Of a DNA stretch of 64,000 bases, positions 51,726-61,197 are shown one piece after another; position 1 is the stretch's first letter, and every line of letters begins with the position of its first letter. The notes under the pieces are model-generated. The model saw only the letters and a list, made by a program, of their open reading frames with translations. It was not told the origin of the DNA and ran no database searches. This DNA comes from Asaia krungthepensis NRIC 0535. GTDB lineage: Bacteria > Pseudomonadota > Alphaproteobacteria > Acetobacterales > Acetobacteraceae. The DNA is taken from NCBI RefSeq assembly GCF_025995175.1, contig NZ_BAPV01000060.1, forward strand, positions 62,001 to 126,000. Reading direction: 5' to 3'. The position numbers and the translations under genes are program-made.

Positions 51726-52580
51726 TCAGGGCGCGCGCGGGAGAACGAATTGCTCCATTGCTTCGGCCCAGCCATCGGCGTCGTTTCGCCCCGTCGTGAC
51801 ATGCGCATGCGCGCTGACTTCGGCAGAGGCATTCCCCATGGCAATTCCAAGCCCTGCAATGCCGAGCATCGGCACATCATTGGACATGTCACCAATGCAG
51901 GCAACCTCCCCCATGGGAATGCCCAGACGCTTGGCCAGAGCCTTGGCCGCAAAGCCCTTGTTGGCGTCCTTGTGGGTGATATCGAGATAGTAATCCGAAG
52001 AACGGTGCACACTGGCCTGACCGGTCAGCATGGCACCCACTTCCACTTCCATCCGCTGAAGCAGCGCCGGATTGCTGCTTGCTGCCATGATCTTGCCGAC
52101 ACCGCTCAGATACGGCCCGAAATCCGGCACGACGACCGGCTCGATGCCGACGGATTTGCGCTCATGCTCGACGTAATAGGCCCCGGGATCACGAATCAGC
52201 CAGTCATGGTCACGAAACAGCCATGTGTCGATCTTGTGCACCGAGAGCGTGTCGCATGCCGATTGCACAGCCGATTCGGAAAGAACCAGGTGAGACAGGA
52301 TCTCGTCATCCGGGCTGACAATGAGCCCACCATTCAGAGCGCCAAAAGGCGTCTTGAGATCGAGCTCGTGATGGTAGCGCAGGATGCCTTCGGCGGAACG
52401 CGAGCTGACGAGACAGAGCGCGATCCCCGCCTTAGCCAGCTGCCTCGCGGCCTGATGGGTCGAGGCGGCAAGCTTCTTATCGGGACCGATAAGCGTGCCG
52501 TCGATATCGGAAACGACAAGGCGTATCGTGGACGCCATAGGCGGCAACGCTGCGTGAATGGCATCCAGATCGACAGTCAT
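51726..52580 (-). CDS. Cof-type HAD-IIB phosphatase
   Basis: Cytoplasmic haloacid-dehalogenase-type phosphatase, probably acting on a sugar phosphate. The 284-residue protein has the nucleophile motif VVSDIDGTLIGPDKK (residues about 22-36), SSRSAEGIL as motif II, DANKGFAAKALAKRLGIP with the motif III Lys, and CIGDMSNDVPMLGIA as motif IV, plus the large C2B cap of the Cof family. It sits between zwf and pgl on the same strand with gaps of 29 and 129 bases, so it is part of the pentose-phosphate cluster. A clear AAGGAG precedes the ATG. Substrate unknown. Confidence 0.9.
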   Translation of the reverse strand: MTVDLDAIHAALPPMASTIRLVVSDIDGTLIGPDKKLAASTHQAARQLAKAGIALCLVSSRSAEGILRYHHELDLKTPFGALNGGLIVSPDDEILSHLVLSESAVQSACDTLSVHKIDTWLFRDHDWLIRDPGAYYVEHERKSVGIEPVVVPDFGPYLSGVGKIMAASSNPALLQRMEVEVGAMLTGQASVHRSSDYYLDITHKDANKGFAAKALAKRLGIPMGEVACIGDMSNDVPMLGIAGLGIAMGNASAEVSAHAHVTTGRNDADGWAEAMEQFVLPRAP

Positions 52581-52609
52581 GACATCTCCTTCTTGGGTGT
52601 GAGATTGGT

Positions 52610-54157
52610 CTAGTTGTTCAGGTCCAGCCAGCGACGACCGCTGCGGGCGAGCAGTTCATCAGCTTCACGCGGACCGTCAAGACCACCCGGATAGAAGCAG
52701 AGCGGCGATTTATCGGCGATGTTCTGGGTGAAGGCGGGCTCCACGATGCGCCAGCCTTCCTCGATGGTATCCGCGCGCTGATAGAGTGTCTGGTCGCCAA
52801 TCATGCAGTCATAGATCAGCGTCTCGTAGCCGGTGCTCGGGCCTTCGCTGAACCAGTCGGAATAATCGAACTTCATGCGCACGCCGCCCAGACGCACGGA
52901 CGGCCCCGGTACCTTTGCGGAAAACTGCATTGTCACGCCCTCAGTCGGCTGGATATGCAGCACCATGATATTGGGCGTGAGCTTGTCGACAGGCGTGTCA
53001 CGGAAGAGGGCGAACGGTGCCTGTTTGAAATGGATGGCAATCTCGGTCTTGCGACGACGCAGACGCTTGCCGGTCCGCAGGTAGAACGGCACGCCGGCCC
53101 AGCGCCAGTTATCGATCCGCAGCTTCATGGCGACATAGGTTTCAGTCTGGCTGCCCATGGCGACATCAGGCTCCTCGCGATAGCCGCGAAGCGCCTCAGC
53201 TTCGTCCCCCACCCCGAAAGACCCGCTGACATATTGCCCCCGGACCACCTGGGAGAGGTCGATAGGCTGGATGGCACTCAGCACCTTGGCCTTCTCGTCA
53301 CGCACGGCCTCGGCATCGAAGGAGGTCGGGGCCTCCATCGCGACCATGGAGAGAAGCTGCATGAGATGGTTCGGCACCATGTCGCGTATGGCACCGGTGC
53401 TTTCGTAGAAGCGGCCACGGCGCTCCACGCCCACGGTTTCGGCTGCTGTAATCTGCACGTGATCGATATTCTGGCGGTTCCACAACGGCTCGAAAAAGCC
53501 ATTCGAGAAACGCAGGGCCAGAATGTTCTGGACGGTCTCTTTCCCGAGATAATGATCGATACGATAGATCTGGTTTTCATCGAGTGAGCGCAGCAGGCGA
53601 GCGTTCAACGCCTTTGCCGACTCCAGATCCGCACCGAAGGGCTTCTCGATGATGACACGACGCGAAACCGTATCGGTCTGGTCGGCCAGACCTGACTCTC
53701 CGAGGAGATCGACGATGGGCCCGAAGAAGCGCGCCGCTACGGCAAGGTAGAACACGGCAGAACGATCGCCCAGACGCTCCTTGAGCGCCTCGAAGGTCGA
53801 GAGCTCCTCGAAGGAGCCGCGCAGATAGGTGATACTCTGCGAGAGGCGATCCCATACATCCTGACGCAGCTTGGTGGCATTGGTACCACGCTTGCTCACG
53901 AAGTCGTCCAGGGCGCCCTTGAGCTGTTCAAGGAGCCCCTCGGTCGTCATCTCAGCCCAATCGACCACGATGATCGAGAAATCTTCGCTGAGCAGACCGG
54001 CAGAGTCCAGATTATAGATAGCAGGGACCAGAAGTCGTTTCGTCAGATCACCGCCACCGCCAAAAATGACCATGGAGCCTGGGGGCGCCTGGCGAACCCC
54101 GCGCGATGTCTCGTTACTGGACAAAGCCGCATGTGCAGGAGCGGAAACGTCGACCAT
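52610..54157 (-). CDS. zwf: Glucose-6-phosphate dehydrogenase
   Basis: First enzyme of the oxidative pentose-phosphate pathway. From the ATG at 54157 the 515-residue protein has the nucleotide motif [19 protein letters not shown] (residues about 32-50), the catalytic [13 protein letters not shown] near 200, and the conserved [15 protein letters not shown] and FPGGLDGP-like C-terminus. An N-terminal extension of about 30 residues is common in alphaproteobacteria. It lies downstream of gnd after a strong terminator, so it should have its own promoter in the 132-base gap. Confidence 0.97.
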   Translation of the reverse strand: MVDVSAPAHAALSSNETSRGVRQAPPGSMVIFGGGGDLTKRLLVPAIYNLDSAGLLSEDFSIIVVDWAEMTTEGLLEQLKGALDDFVSKRGTNATKLRQDVWDRLSQSITYLRGSFEELSTFEALKERLGDRSAVFYLAVAARFFGPIVDLLGESGLADQTDTVSRRVIIEKPFGADLESAKALNARLLRSLDENQIYRIDHYLGKETVQNILALRFSNGFFEPLWNRQNIDHVQITAAETVGVERRGRFYESTGAIRDMVPNHLMQLLSMVAMEAPTSFDAEAVRDEKAKVLSAIQPIDLSQVVRGQYVSGSFGVGDEAEALRGYREEPDVAMGSQTETYVAMKLRIDNWRWAGVPFYLRTGKRLRRRKTEIAIHFKQAPFALFRDTPVDKLTPNIMVLHIQPTEGVTMQFSAKVPGPSVRLGGVRMKFDYSDWFSEGPSTGYETLIYDCMIGDQTLYQRADTIEEGWRIVEPAFTQNIADKSPLCFYPGGLDGPREADELLARSGRRWLDLNN

Positions 54158-54247
54158 ATGACAAACCTTTTGAGTCGATAATCGGAGAGCCGGAGTGCGA
54201 GCGGGAGCGAACAAGCTCCCGCTGGCATTCAGGCAGACAGTGTAGAG

Positions 54248-54283
54248 AAAAAAAAAGGGCCGGGACCAGTGCGGTCCCGGCCC
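54248..54283 (-). terminator. Strong intrinsic terminator of gnd
   Basis: GGGCCGGGACC (54257-54267) pairs perfectly with GGTCCCGGCCC (54273-54283) around a five-base loop. Nine A residues at its left (54248-54256) give a T-run on the minus strand. Confidence 0.93.
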
Positions 54284-54289
54284 GAATTC

Positions 54290-55285
54290 TCACTTCTTCT
54301 CGACGTGACCGCCGAAGCCGAAGCGCATCGCGGAGAGAATCTTCTCCGCGTAGTTATTGCCCGAACGCGAGCGGAAGCGCGTGAAGAGCGAGGCTGTCAT
54401 GACCGGTACCGGCACCGATTCCTCGATGGCGGCTTCGATCGTCCAGCGACCCTCACCCGAGTCAGCCACCTCACCCGAGAACTCGGAGAGGGATTCGTTC
54501 TTGGCGAGCGCATCGGCCGTCAGGTCGAGCAGCCAGGACGAGACCACGCTGCCGCGACGCCACACTTCGGCGATATCGGCCATGTTCAGGTCGAAGCGCT
54601 GGTCTTCCTGCAGGACCGGCGAGTTCTTCGACTTCATGACGTCGAAGCCTTCGGCGAAGGCCTGCATCATGCCGTATTCGATGCCGTTATGGACCATCTT
54701 GACGAAGTGACCCGAACCGGCCGGACCGCAATGCAGATAGCCTTCCTCGGCGCGGGGATCGAGGCCTTCACGGTCGCGACCGATGGTGCGCACAACGTCG
54801 CCCTTGCCCGGTGCCAGCGCCTTCAGGATCGGGTCGATATGATCGGCCGAATCCTTGGTGCCGCCGTACATCATGCAATAGCCGCGATCGAGGCCCCAGA
54901 CGCCGCCGGACGTGCCGACGTCGATGTAGTGAATGCCCTTTTCCATCAGCTCGTGAGCACGACGAACATCGTCCTTGTAGTAGCTGTTGCCACCATCGAT
55001 CACGATGTCGTCCTTGCCGAGCAGGCCGCGCAGTTCCTGCACGCAGGCTTCGGTGATCTCACCGGCCGGCAGCATGACCCAGACGATCTTTCGCTCTGCC
55101 GAAAGCTTGCTGACCAGATCGGAAACGGAGTTCGCGGCGATCGCACGGCCCTTTTCGGCACGGTCGAACGTCTTGGTCACAACTTCAGGCGTGCGGTCGA
55201 ACAGCACGACGTCATGACCATGACGGGTCAGGCGCACTGCAATGTTGCCGCCCATACGGCCAAGGCCAACAATACCGATTTGCAT
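54290..55285 (-). CDS. gnd: 6-phosphogluconate dehydrogenase, short decarboxylating form
   Basis: Oxidises and decarboxylates 6-phosphogluconate to ribulose-5-phosphate. The 331-residue protein has the Rossmann start [18 protein letters not shown], the substrate motif [20 protein letters not shown], and the catalytic Lys and Asn in [16 protein letters not shown]. It is the short form (about 300-335 residues, GndA/YqeC type) and not the 470-residue dimeric enzyme; many short forms prefer NAD. The first residue after strand two is Asp-Arg-Thr (VLFDRTPE), and the Asp points to NAD preference. Flanked by two strong terminators, so it is transcribed alone. Confidence 0.93.
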   Translation of the reverse strand: MQIGIVGLGRMGGNIAVRLTRHGHDVVLFDRTPEVVTKTFDRAEKGRAIAANSVSDLVSKLSAERKIVWVMLPAGEITEACVQELRGLLGKDDIVIDGGNSYYKDDVRRAHELMEKGIHYIDVGTSGGVWGLDRGYCMMYGGTKDSADHIDPILKALAPGKGDVVRTIGRDREGLDPRAEEGYLHCGPAGSGHFVKMVHNGIEYGMMQAFAEGFDVMKSKNSPVLQEDQRFDLNMADIAEVWRRGSVVSSWLLDLTADALAKNESLSEFSGEVADSGEGRWTIEAAIEESVPVPVMTASLFTRFRSRSGNNYAEKILSAMRFGFGGHVEKK

Positions 55286-55332
55286 CTCTAAAACTCCTGC
55301 ACAGTTTTCCTGTGCCCTCTAACTACCACGTC

Positions 55333-55368
55333 AAAAAACAATCCGCCCCGTTGGAGCGGGGCGGATTG
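55333..55368 (-). terminator. Strong intrinsic terminator of tal-pgi
   Basis: CAATCCGCCCCG (55339-55350) pairs perfectly with CGGGGCGGATTG (55357-55368) around a six-base loop; six A residues at the left (55333-55338) give the minus-strand T-run. Confidence 0.92.
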
Positions 55369-55376
55369 CGTCAGTC

Positions 55377-58244
55377 TCAGACGGCGTTCTTGATGACCGT
55401 CGCCAGTTCGGTGAGGCCAGCTTCAAGCGGTCCCTTGATATGCACACGCAGGGCACGACGGCCACGCTCGGACAGCACGTCGAAATCGCCGCGCGCCTGA
55501 GCCGCCTTCACCACGCTGAACGTGAAGCGTTCACCCGGCACAGCGAGATCAGCATGATCACCGGCTGTGATCTGCAAGAACACACCGCTATCAGGGCCGC
55601 CCTTATAGGCCTGGCCAGTCGAATGCAGGAAGCGCGGGCCGAATTCGGCTGCCGTTGCGACCTTGAGCTGGTCGCGCAGGTTGAGGCGAACGTTCTGGAT
55701 CCACTCGCGCGTCTTCAGATCACGCTCTACATAGGCGAGGACACCCACATAGTCGCCAGCCTTCACGCGACCAAAATGCGCCTTCAGGATTGCCAGCGCA
55801 TCGCCACCACCCAACGCCTTTGCATTGGTGTCGTCAGCGAAGAACTCGAACACACCCGAGGTTGCAAACGGCGTCTCGGCCGGAAGCTTGCCCGTCTCGT
55901 TGAAGGCGGTCGTGAGCTTCTTGGTCTCGATCTTGCTGAACTCGACATCCGGCTGATCGAACGGATCGATTGCCAGCACCGAGCCTGCAACAGCCGTGGC
56001 ATATTCCCAGTGGAAGAATGCCTGGGCGATATCGAGCTTGTCAGCCAGGTCGATCGTCACGACCGGTTCACCGGCGGCGACGAGAGCGGCAATGGCCTTT
56101 TCCTGATTCGGGCACGGCGCATCGGTAAGGCGCAGATAGGCGAAGACGCGATCCTTGCCGTAGACGCCCGGTGCACCGAGGGTCTCGTCATCGATCGGGA
56201 TCAGGCCGGTGCCCTTCTTGCCGGTCGACTCTGCCAGAAGCTGCTCGAGCCACGCGCCAAGGTCATAGATCGCGGGTGAAGCGATAATCGTCACCTTGTC
56301 ACGACCAAACTTTGTTGCGGCCGCACCGAGGATGGCACCGAGCTGAAGCGCCGTATTCTGCGCCGGCGGGGTGCTGGCCGAGGCGCCCTTTACGGAACGC
56401 AGAGCCGATTCGAGGAACGCACGAACGTTCAGACCGGCGGCGGCTGCGGGGACGAGACCGAAATTGGAGAGCACGGAGAACCGGCCACCAATCTGCTTCT
56501 CACCGTAAAAGATCTTCCAGAAGCCATCGCCCTTGGCCACCTGCTCCATATGCGAGCCAGGATCGGTCACGGCAACGAAGTGCTTGCCGGGGGCCGAGCC
56601 GAGCGCCTTTTCGGCAGCCGCGAAGAAGTAGGCCTTCAGGATGTTCGGCTCCAGCGTGCCGCCCGATTTGGACGAGACAATGAAGAGCGTGTTCTTCAAG
56701 TCGACGGCGTTCTCATATGTCTTCACCTGCTGCGGGTCCGTGCTGTCGAGCACGTGCAGCTTGGGGAAGCCTGCGATCTGGCCGAAGGTTTCCGAAATCA
56801 CTTCCGGACCGAGGCTTGAACCGCCCATGCCGAGCAGCAGCACATCGCTGAAGCCCTTAGCCTTGACTTCGCTGGCGAAGGCTTCGAGCTCGGCGACATG
56901 AGCCAGACGCTCATCGACGATATCGAGCCATTTCAGCCAGCTGGCTTCGTCACCGCCAGTCCAGACAGAGGCGTCCTTGGCCCAGAGCTTGCGGCCCTTG
57001 CCGGTCTTGCGCCAGTCTTCGAGAACCGCATCAGAGGCGGCTTTCAGATCGGCCGGAAGTTCGGCCTTCTGCTCGATCAGTTTGGACCCGAGAAACGTGG
57101 CCTGCTTGTTTGCTACCGCCCCAAGCAGCTGGTCGAAAGCATCGCAGAACGAAGCGCAGCCTTCTGTTACAAGGGTCTTGGTGACGCCGTCGAGGTCGAG
57201 GCCGAACTTGGCCTGCTGCTCGAGCACCTTGAAAGCATCTTCCACGTTTTCAGTCAGGCTGGCGCGCAGCTTGCCATGATCACGGAAGGCATCGAAGGTT
57301 GCGGGCGGGATGGTGTTGACCGTGTCCTCACCGATCAACTCTTCAACATAAAGAACGTCAGAGAAGGTCTTGTCCTTGGTGCCCGTCGAGGCCCAGAGCA
57401 GACGCTGCGGCTGGGCGCCAGCAGCAGCCAGCTTCTTCCAGCGCTCGGAAGCGGTCACTTCGAGATAATGCTGATAGGCAACCTTGGCGTTCGCGATGGC
57501 AACCTTGCCACGCAGAGCCTTCAGCGCCTCGGCATCCTTGTCGCCTTCCTTCACGCGACGGTCGATGGCCCCATCGATCTTGCCGTCGATGCGCGACACG
57601 AAGAACGACGCCACGCTGGCGATCTTGCTGATATCCTTGCCCGCTGCATGACGGATCTCAAGGCCCTTGATGTAGGCTTCGAGAACATTCTTGTAGGCTT
57701 CGAGCGAGAAGAGAAGCGTGACGTTGACGCTGATGCCTTCCGAGGTGACTTCCTGGAATGCCGGAACACCTTCAGGCGTGCCCGGGATCTTGATCATCAG
57801 GTTTTCTTCGCTCACGGCAGCCCACAGGCGGCGGGCTTCGTCAGCCGTGGCCTTGGTGTCGAAAGCGAGATAAGGCGACACTTCGAGGCTGACATAACCA
57901 TCGAGGCCCTTGGTCTGCACGAATACCGGGTGCATGACCTTGGCGGTCGCCTTGATGTCGGTGATGGCCAGTTTCTCGTAGAGCTCACCGGGGGAGAGGA
58001 TTTCCTTCGCCAGCAGATCCTTGATCTGGGCGTCGTAATCCGTACCGTAGCCCATCGCCTTTTCGAAGATGGCCGGGTTGGAAGTCACGCCACGCAGGCC
58101 GTCCTCGTCCACAAGCTTCTTCAGGCTGCCATCGGCAGTATAGGATCTCTGGATGAAGTCCAGCCAGGGTGACTGGCCAAATTTGGAAAGGTCACGCAGC
58201 GGGTTCCCGCTCGTGGCGGCACCCTGCTTCTGTTCGACGTCCAT
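55377..58244 (-). CDS. tal-pgi: Bifunctional transaldolase/glucose-6-phosphate isomerase
   Basis: One 955-residue chain joins two pentose-phosphate enzymes. Residues about 20-375 are a transaldolase (GVTSNPAIFEKAMG near the start, the Schiff-base Lys region in LEAYIKGLEIRHAAGKD-type context, and LWASTGTKD). Residues about 390-950 are a phosphoglucose isomerase, with GMGGSSLGPEVI, the sugar-phosphate SIS motif VSSKSGGTLEPN and SNFGLVPAAAAGL. The fusion returns fructose-6-phosphate made by transaldolase straight to glucose-6-phosphate, which suits a cyclic pentose-phosphate pathway in organisms without a working phosphofructokinase. It is a known marker of acetic acid bacteria. The ATG at 58244 is preferred to an upstream start at 58265. 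Confidence 0.95.
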   Translation of the reverse strand: MDVEQKQGAATSGNPLRDLSKFGQSPWLDFIQRSYTADGSLKKLVDEDGLRGVTSNPAIFEKAMGYGTDYDAQIKDLLAKEILSPGELYEKLAITDIKATAKVMHPVFVQTKGLDGYVSLEVSPYLAFDTKATADEARRLWAAVSEENLMIKIPGTPEGVPAFQEVTSEGISVNVTLLFSLEAYKNVLEAYIKGLEIRHAAGKDISKIASVASFFVSRIDGKIDGAIDRRVKEGDKDAEALKALRGKVAIANAKVAYQHYLEVTASERWKKLAAAGAQPQRLLWASTGTKDKTFSDVLYVEELIGEDTVNTIPPATFDAFRDHGKLRASLTENVEDAFKVLEQQAKFGLDLDGVTKTLVTEGCASFCDAFDQLLGAVANKQATFLGSKLIEQKAELPADLKAASDAVLEDWRKTGKGRKLWAKDASVWTGGDEASWLKWLDIVDERLAHVAELEAFASEVKAKGFSDVLLLGMGGSSLGPEVISETFGQIAGFPKLHVLDSTDPQQVKTYENAVDLKNTLFIVSSKSGGTLEPNILKAYFFAAAEKALGSAPGKHFVAVTDPGSHMEQVAKGDGFWKIFYGEKQIGGRFSVLSNFGLVPAAAAGLNVRAFLESALRSVKGASASTPPAQNTALQLGAILGAAATKFGRDKVTIIASPAIYDLGAWLEQLLAESTGKKGTGLIPIDDETLGAPGVYGKDRVFAYLRLTDAPCPNQEKAIAALVAAGEPVVTIDLADKLDIAQAFFHWEYATAVAGSVLAIDPFDQPDVEFSKIETKKLTTAFNETGKLPAETPFATSGVFEFFADDTNAKALGGGDALAILKAHFGRVKAGDYVGVLAYVERDLKTREWIQNVRLNLRDQLKVATAAEFGPRFLHSTGQAYKGGPDSGVFLQITAGDHADLAVPGERFTFSVVKAAQARGDFDVLSERGRRALRVHIKGPLEAGLTELATVIKNAV

Positions 58245-58360
58245 GACGTACTCCTGTCTGTCCACCTGACGAGCTCCATTGGGACGCTCGCCTCAGCTCA
58301 GGTCGGCCTTCCGACCCTGACCTCGTATTGAGGGGGCCAAAGCACGCTAGGGCCCCGAAA

Positions 58361-58389
58361 GGCCCGACCGCCGAGGAAGCGGTCAGGCC
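58361..58389 (-). terminator. Hairpin after tkt
   Basis: GGCCCGACCGC (58361-58371) pairs with GCGGTCAGGCC (58379-58389) with one mismatch, 12 bases past the tkt stop on the minus strand. Only TTT follows, so termination may be partial and allow read-through into tal-pgi. Confidence 0.5.
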
Positions 58390-58401
58390 CCGGTAGTCGT
58401 C

Positions 58402-60522
58402 TTACTTGCGGGCAGCCTGCTCGCGGGCCGCATCGTAAACCTTCTCCGGCGTGAAGCCGAACTTAGTGAGAAGGCTCTTAAGCGGTGCGGAAGCGCCGAA
58501 GCTGTTCATCGCGATGATCGAACCGCCGATGCCGGTGTAACGATCCCAGCCGAAAGCAGCAGCCTGTTCAACAGCCACACGTCCCTTGACGTCCGGCGGC
58601 AGCACGCTGTCCTTATAGGCCTGGTCCTGCTCTTCGAAGAGGTCGAAGGACGGGAAGGAAACCACACGGGCCTTGATCCCCTCGGCGGTCAGCTTCTCGT
58701 AAGCGTCGACCACCAACGAGACTTCCGAGCCCGAAGCCATCAGGATCACATCCGGCTTGCCTTCACAGCTCGCCAGGACATAGGCGCCCTTCGCCACGCC
58801 AGCGGCGGAAGCATACTTGCTGCGATCAAGCGTCGGCAGGTTCTGACGGCTCAGAACGAGCACGGCAGGCTTATGCGTCTGCGGGATCAGGGTGCGCCAG
58901 GCTTCAGACACTTCGTTGGCGTCGCCGGGACGAATGGTCATGATACCGGGTGTGGCGCGCAGCTGGGCCAGCTGCTCGATCGGCTGATGTGTCGGACCGT
59001 CTTCACCAACACCAATGGAGTCATGGGTGAAGATGTAGATGACCGGCAGCTCCATGAGAGCCGACAGACGGATCGGGGCCTTCATGTAATCCGAGAAGAT
59101 CAGGAAGCCCGAGCCATAGGCCCGCAGACCGGCAAGCGCCATACCGTTGCAGATGGAGCCCATGACGTGCTCGCGAATGCCGAAATGGACATTGCGGCCG
59201 CCATAAGTACCACCCCACTGCGGCGGCTGGAACGAACCAGCGCCTTCGAATGTCAGGTTCGTCTTGGTCGAGGGCGAAAGGTCAGCCGAACCACCGATCA
59301 TCCAGGGAATGTTCTTGGCAACGGCGTTGATCAGCTTGCCCGAGCTGGCGCGTGAGGCAACACCCTTCGCGTCGGCTTCCCAGACCGGAATATCCTTGTC
59401 CCAGCCTTCCGGCAGGCGACGCTCGAAGATGGCGCGCAGCTCAGCGGCTTCCTTCGGATATTCGTTGGTGTAACGATCGAACAGGGCATACCAGTCTGCG
59501 CTGGCCTTGGCACCGCGCTTGCCCAGACCTTCCTGGAAATGCTCCAGAACGCCCTCGGGCACGTGGAATGCGTCGGTCCAGGGCCAGTGATAGGCCTTCT
59601 TGGCACCGGCAATCTCTTCCTCACCCAGCGGCTCGCCATGGGCCGAGGCCGTGCCAGCCTTCTTGGGCGCACCGAAGCCGATGACCGTGTGCATGACGAT
59701 CAGGCTCGGACGATCCTTGACGGAACGGGCTTCCTCAAGCGCCTTGCTGACAGCGGCCGTGTCATTGACGTCATTGACGGTCACGACATGCCACTTATAG
59801 GCGCGGAAGCGCTCCGCCACGTTTTCCGTGAAAGCGAGGTCGGTCGAGCCCTCGATCGAGATCTGGTTCGAGTCATACAGCCAGATCAGGTTGCCCAGAC
59901 CCAGGTGACCCGCCATCGAAGCCGCTTCGGACGAAACGCCTTCCATCATGTCGCCGTCACCACAGAACACATAGGTGTGGTAGTCGAACAGGTCGAAGCC
60001 GGGACGGTTGTAATGGGCGGCGAGATACTTCTCGGCCATCGCCATACCGACGGAGTTGCCACAGCCCTGACCCAGCGGACCGGTGGTGGTCTCAACGCCG
60101 GAGGTGTGACGGAATTCCGGGTGACCGGGCGTCTTGGAATTCAGCTGACGGAACTGCTTCAGGTCCTCGAGCGTCAGGGACGGGCTGTCGAGAACCTTGT
60201 CCTTCACGACATCGCGAATGCCGGTCAGGTAGATTGTCGAATACAGCAGCATCGACGCATGGCCGACGGACAGGACGAAACGGTCACGGCCAGGCCAGAG
60301 CGGATTGGCCGGATCGTATTTCAGATCGTTCTGCCAGAGGGTGTACATGACAGGAGCCAGCGCCATGGCCGTTCCCGGATGGCCTGAATCGGCCTTTTCC
60401 ACACCATCCATCGACAGGGTGCGGATGGTGTTGATGCTCAGCTGCGCGATGTCAGAGACACTGGCGCCGGCCGCTCCACCGGTTTCCGCGTCGAACGCGG
60501 ACGGGTTGCTTAAAGAACGCAT
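58402..60522 (-). CDS. tkt: Transketolase
   Basis: Thiamine-diphosphate enzyme that moves two-carbon units between sugar phosphates. The 706-residue protein has ADSGHPGTAMALAP (about residues 46-59), the ThDP motif CGDGDMMEGVSSEAASMAGH followed by the Asn of WLYDSNQ, the pyrimidine-binding Asp in FTHDSIGVGEDGPTHQP, and a C-terminal transketolase domain. The ATG at 60522 has GGAGG about ten bases upstream. It heads the cluster that continues with tal-pgi. The N-terminal 25 residues (Gly/Ala-rich) are not conserved. Confidence 0.97.
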   Translation of the reverse strand: MRSLSNPSAFDAETGGAAGASVSDIAQLSINTIRTLSMDGVEKADSGHPGTAMALAPVMYTLWQNDLKYDPANPLWPGRDRFVLSVGHASMLLYSTIYLTGIRDVVKDKVLDSPSLTLEDLKQFRQLNSKTPGHPEFRHTSGVETTTGPLGQGCGNSVGMAMAEKYLAAHYNRPGFDLFDYHTYVFCGDGDMMEGVSSEAASMAGHLGLGNLIWLYDSNQISIEGSTDLAFTENVAERFRAYKWHVVTVNDVNDTAAVSKALEEARSVKDRPSLIVMHTVIGFGAPKKAGTASAHGEPLGEEEIAGAKKAYHWPWTDAFHVPEGVLEHFQEGLGKRGAKASADWYALFDRYTNEYPKEAAELRAIFERRLPEGWDKDIPVWEADAKGVASRASSGKLINAVAKNIPWMIGGSADLSPSTKTNLTFEGAGSFQPPQWGGTYGGRNVHFGIREHVMGSICNGMALAGLRAYGSGFLIFSDYMKAPIRLSALMELPVIYIFTHDSIGVGEDGPTHQPIEQLAQLRATPGIMTIRPGDANEVSEAWRTLIPQTHKPAVLVLSRQNLPTLDRSKYASAAGVAKGAYVLASCEGKPDVILMASGSEVSLVVDAYEKLTAEGIKARVVSFPSFDLFEEQDQAYKDSVLPPDVKGRVAVEQAAAFGWDRYTGIGGSIIAMNSFGASAPLKSLLTKFGFTPEKVYDAAREQAARK

Positions 60523-60995
60523 CAAAAATGGACCTCCGAATTAACTCTCTGCGATGGAAAACCATCAGCCGGACAGACGCCAATGTTCAAGACCGGTTTC
60601 TTGCCTGAGACAACCCCGTCGGGGAACCTTTTCGCACAGATCGCCATGCAGAGTTCGTGACCGTCCTCACCTCGCATGGCACGCCATGGGGAAGACCCTC
60701 ACCGAAACACGATAACCATACGCCCTTCACCGGACGATGTTCCGCTGCACCGCACATATTGCCTCAAAATCCCGACAGCATTGACACCAAACTGAAACCT
60801 ACCGGCCCGGCAATACATTGCGTTGCGCATAAGACGCCCATTGCCCACATTGTGCTAGAGTCAAACCCTTCACGACTGCTCGACTACACGAAAATTTGCA
60901 TGATTTTTTGCTGCTACGCCATGTCATCGCGTTGCTCGCATCGGCAAAGCCCCGCCTGAGAGCCTGTCATGATCGCTATCGCCCGCGTTTACCCG

Positions 60996-61033
60996 CCCTG
61001 AGGGATGCCTTGACCCCTTCCCCACGCTCAGGG
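60996..61033 (+). promoter_or_regulatory. Hairpin in the ankyrin-gene leader
   Basis: CCCTGAG (60996-61002) pairs perfectly with CTCAGGG (61027-61033), leaving a 24-base loop. It lies about 165 bases before the ankyrin gene and 24 bases before the next hairpin set. Confidence 0.35.
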
Positions 61034-61056
61034 GCACCACCCGACGCGGCCCAATG

Positions 61057-61092
61057 CCGGTCTTTTGACCGGGAGACTTTCGGGACCGTTTT
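61057..61092 (+). promoter_or_regulatory. Two alternative hairpins, attenuator-like
   Basis: CCGGTC (61057-61062) can pair with GACCGG (61067-61072) across TTTT, or its CGGTC can pair with a second GACCG at 61084-61088 that is followed by TTTT (61089-61092). The second pairing would look like a weak terminator and the first would block it. The layout is what an attenuator needs, but the stems are only five or six pairs. Confidence 0.35.
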
Positions 61093-61197
61093 GCCCAACT
61101 GATGACAATTTGCGCAGGCGACATTTTCCCGCGCGCTGCTTCCTGATCGTCCGGTGCTCGGCTATCAGGGAGAGGCTATGACAAGACAGGCCACCCC

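Larger units (their letters stand above)
60523..61197. other. 675-base divergent intergenic region between tkt and the ankyrin gene
   Basis: No frame here has convincing coding features. Next to tkt is a small GATGG-aaaa-CCATC hairpin (60553-60566) in its leader. The middle is AT-richer, with TTGACA at 60781-60786 and an extended -10-like TGCTAGAGT at 60853-60861, but not correctly spaced to each other. The right part holds three hairpins, annotated separately, before a seven-codon frame (61178-61201). The tkt promoter must lie in the first 200 bases. Confidence 0.5.

Noticed and set aside
60657-60959. 100-codon frame in the tkt-ankyrin gap
   Set aside because: No ribosome binding site, no hydrophobic core pattern or domain, and unusual codon use for this region.
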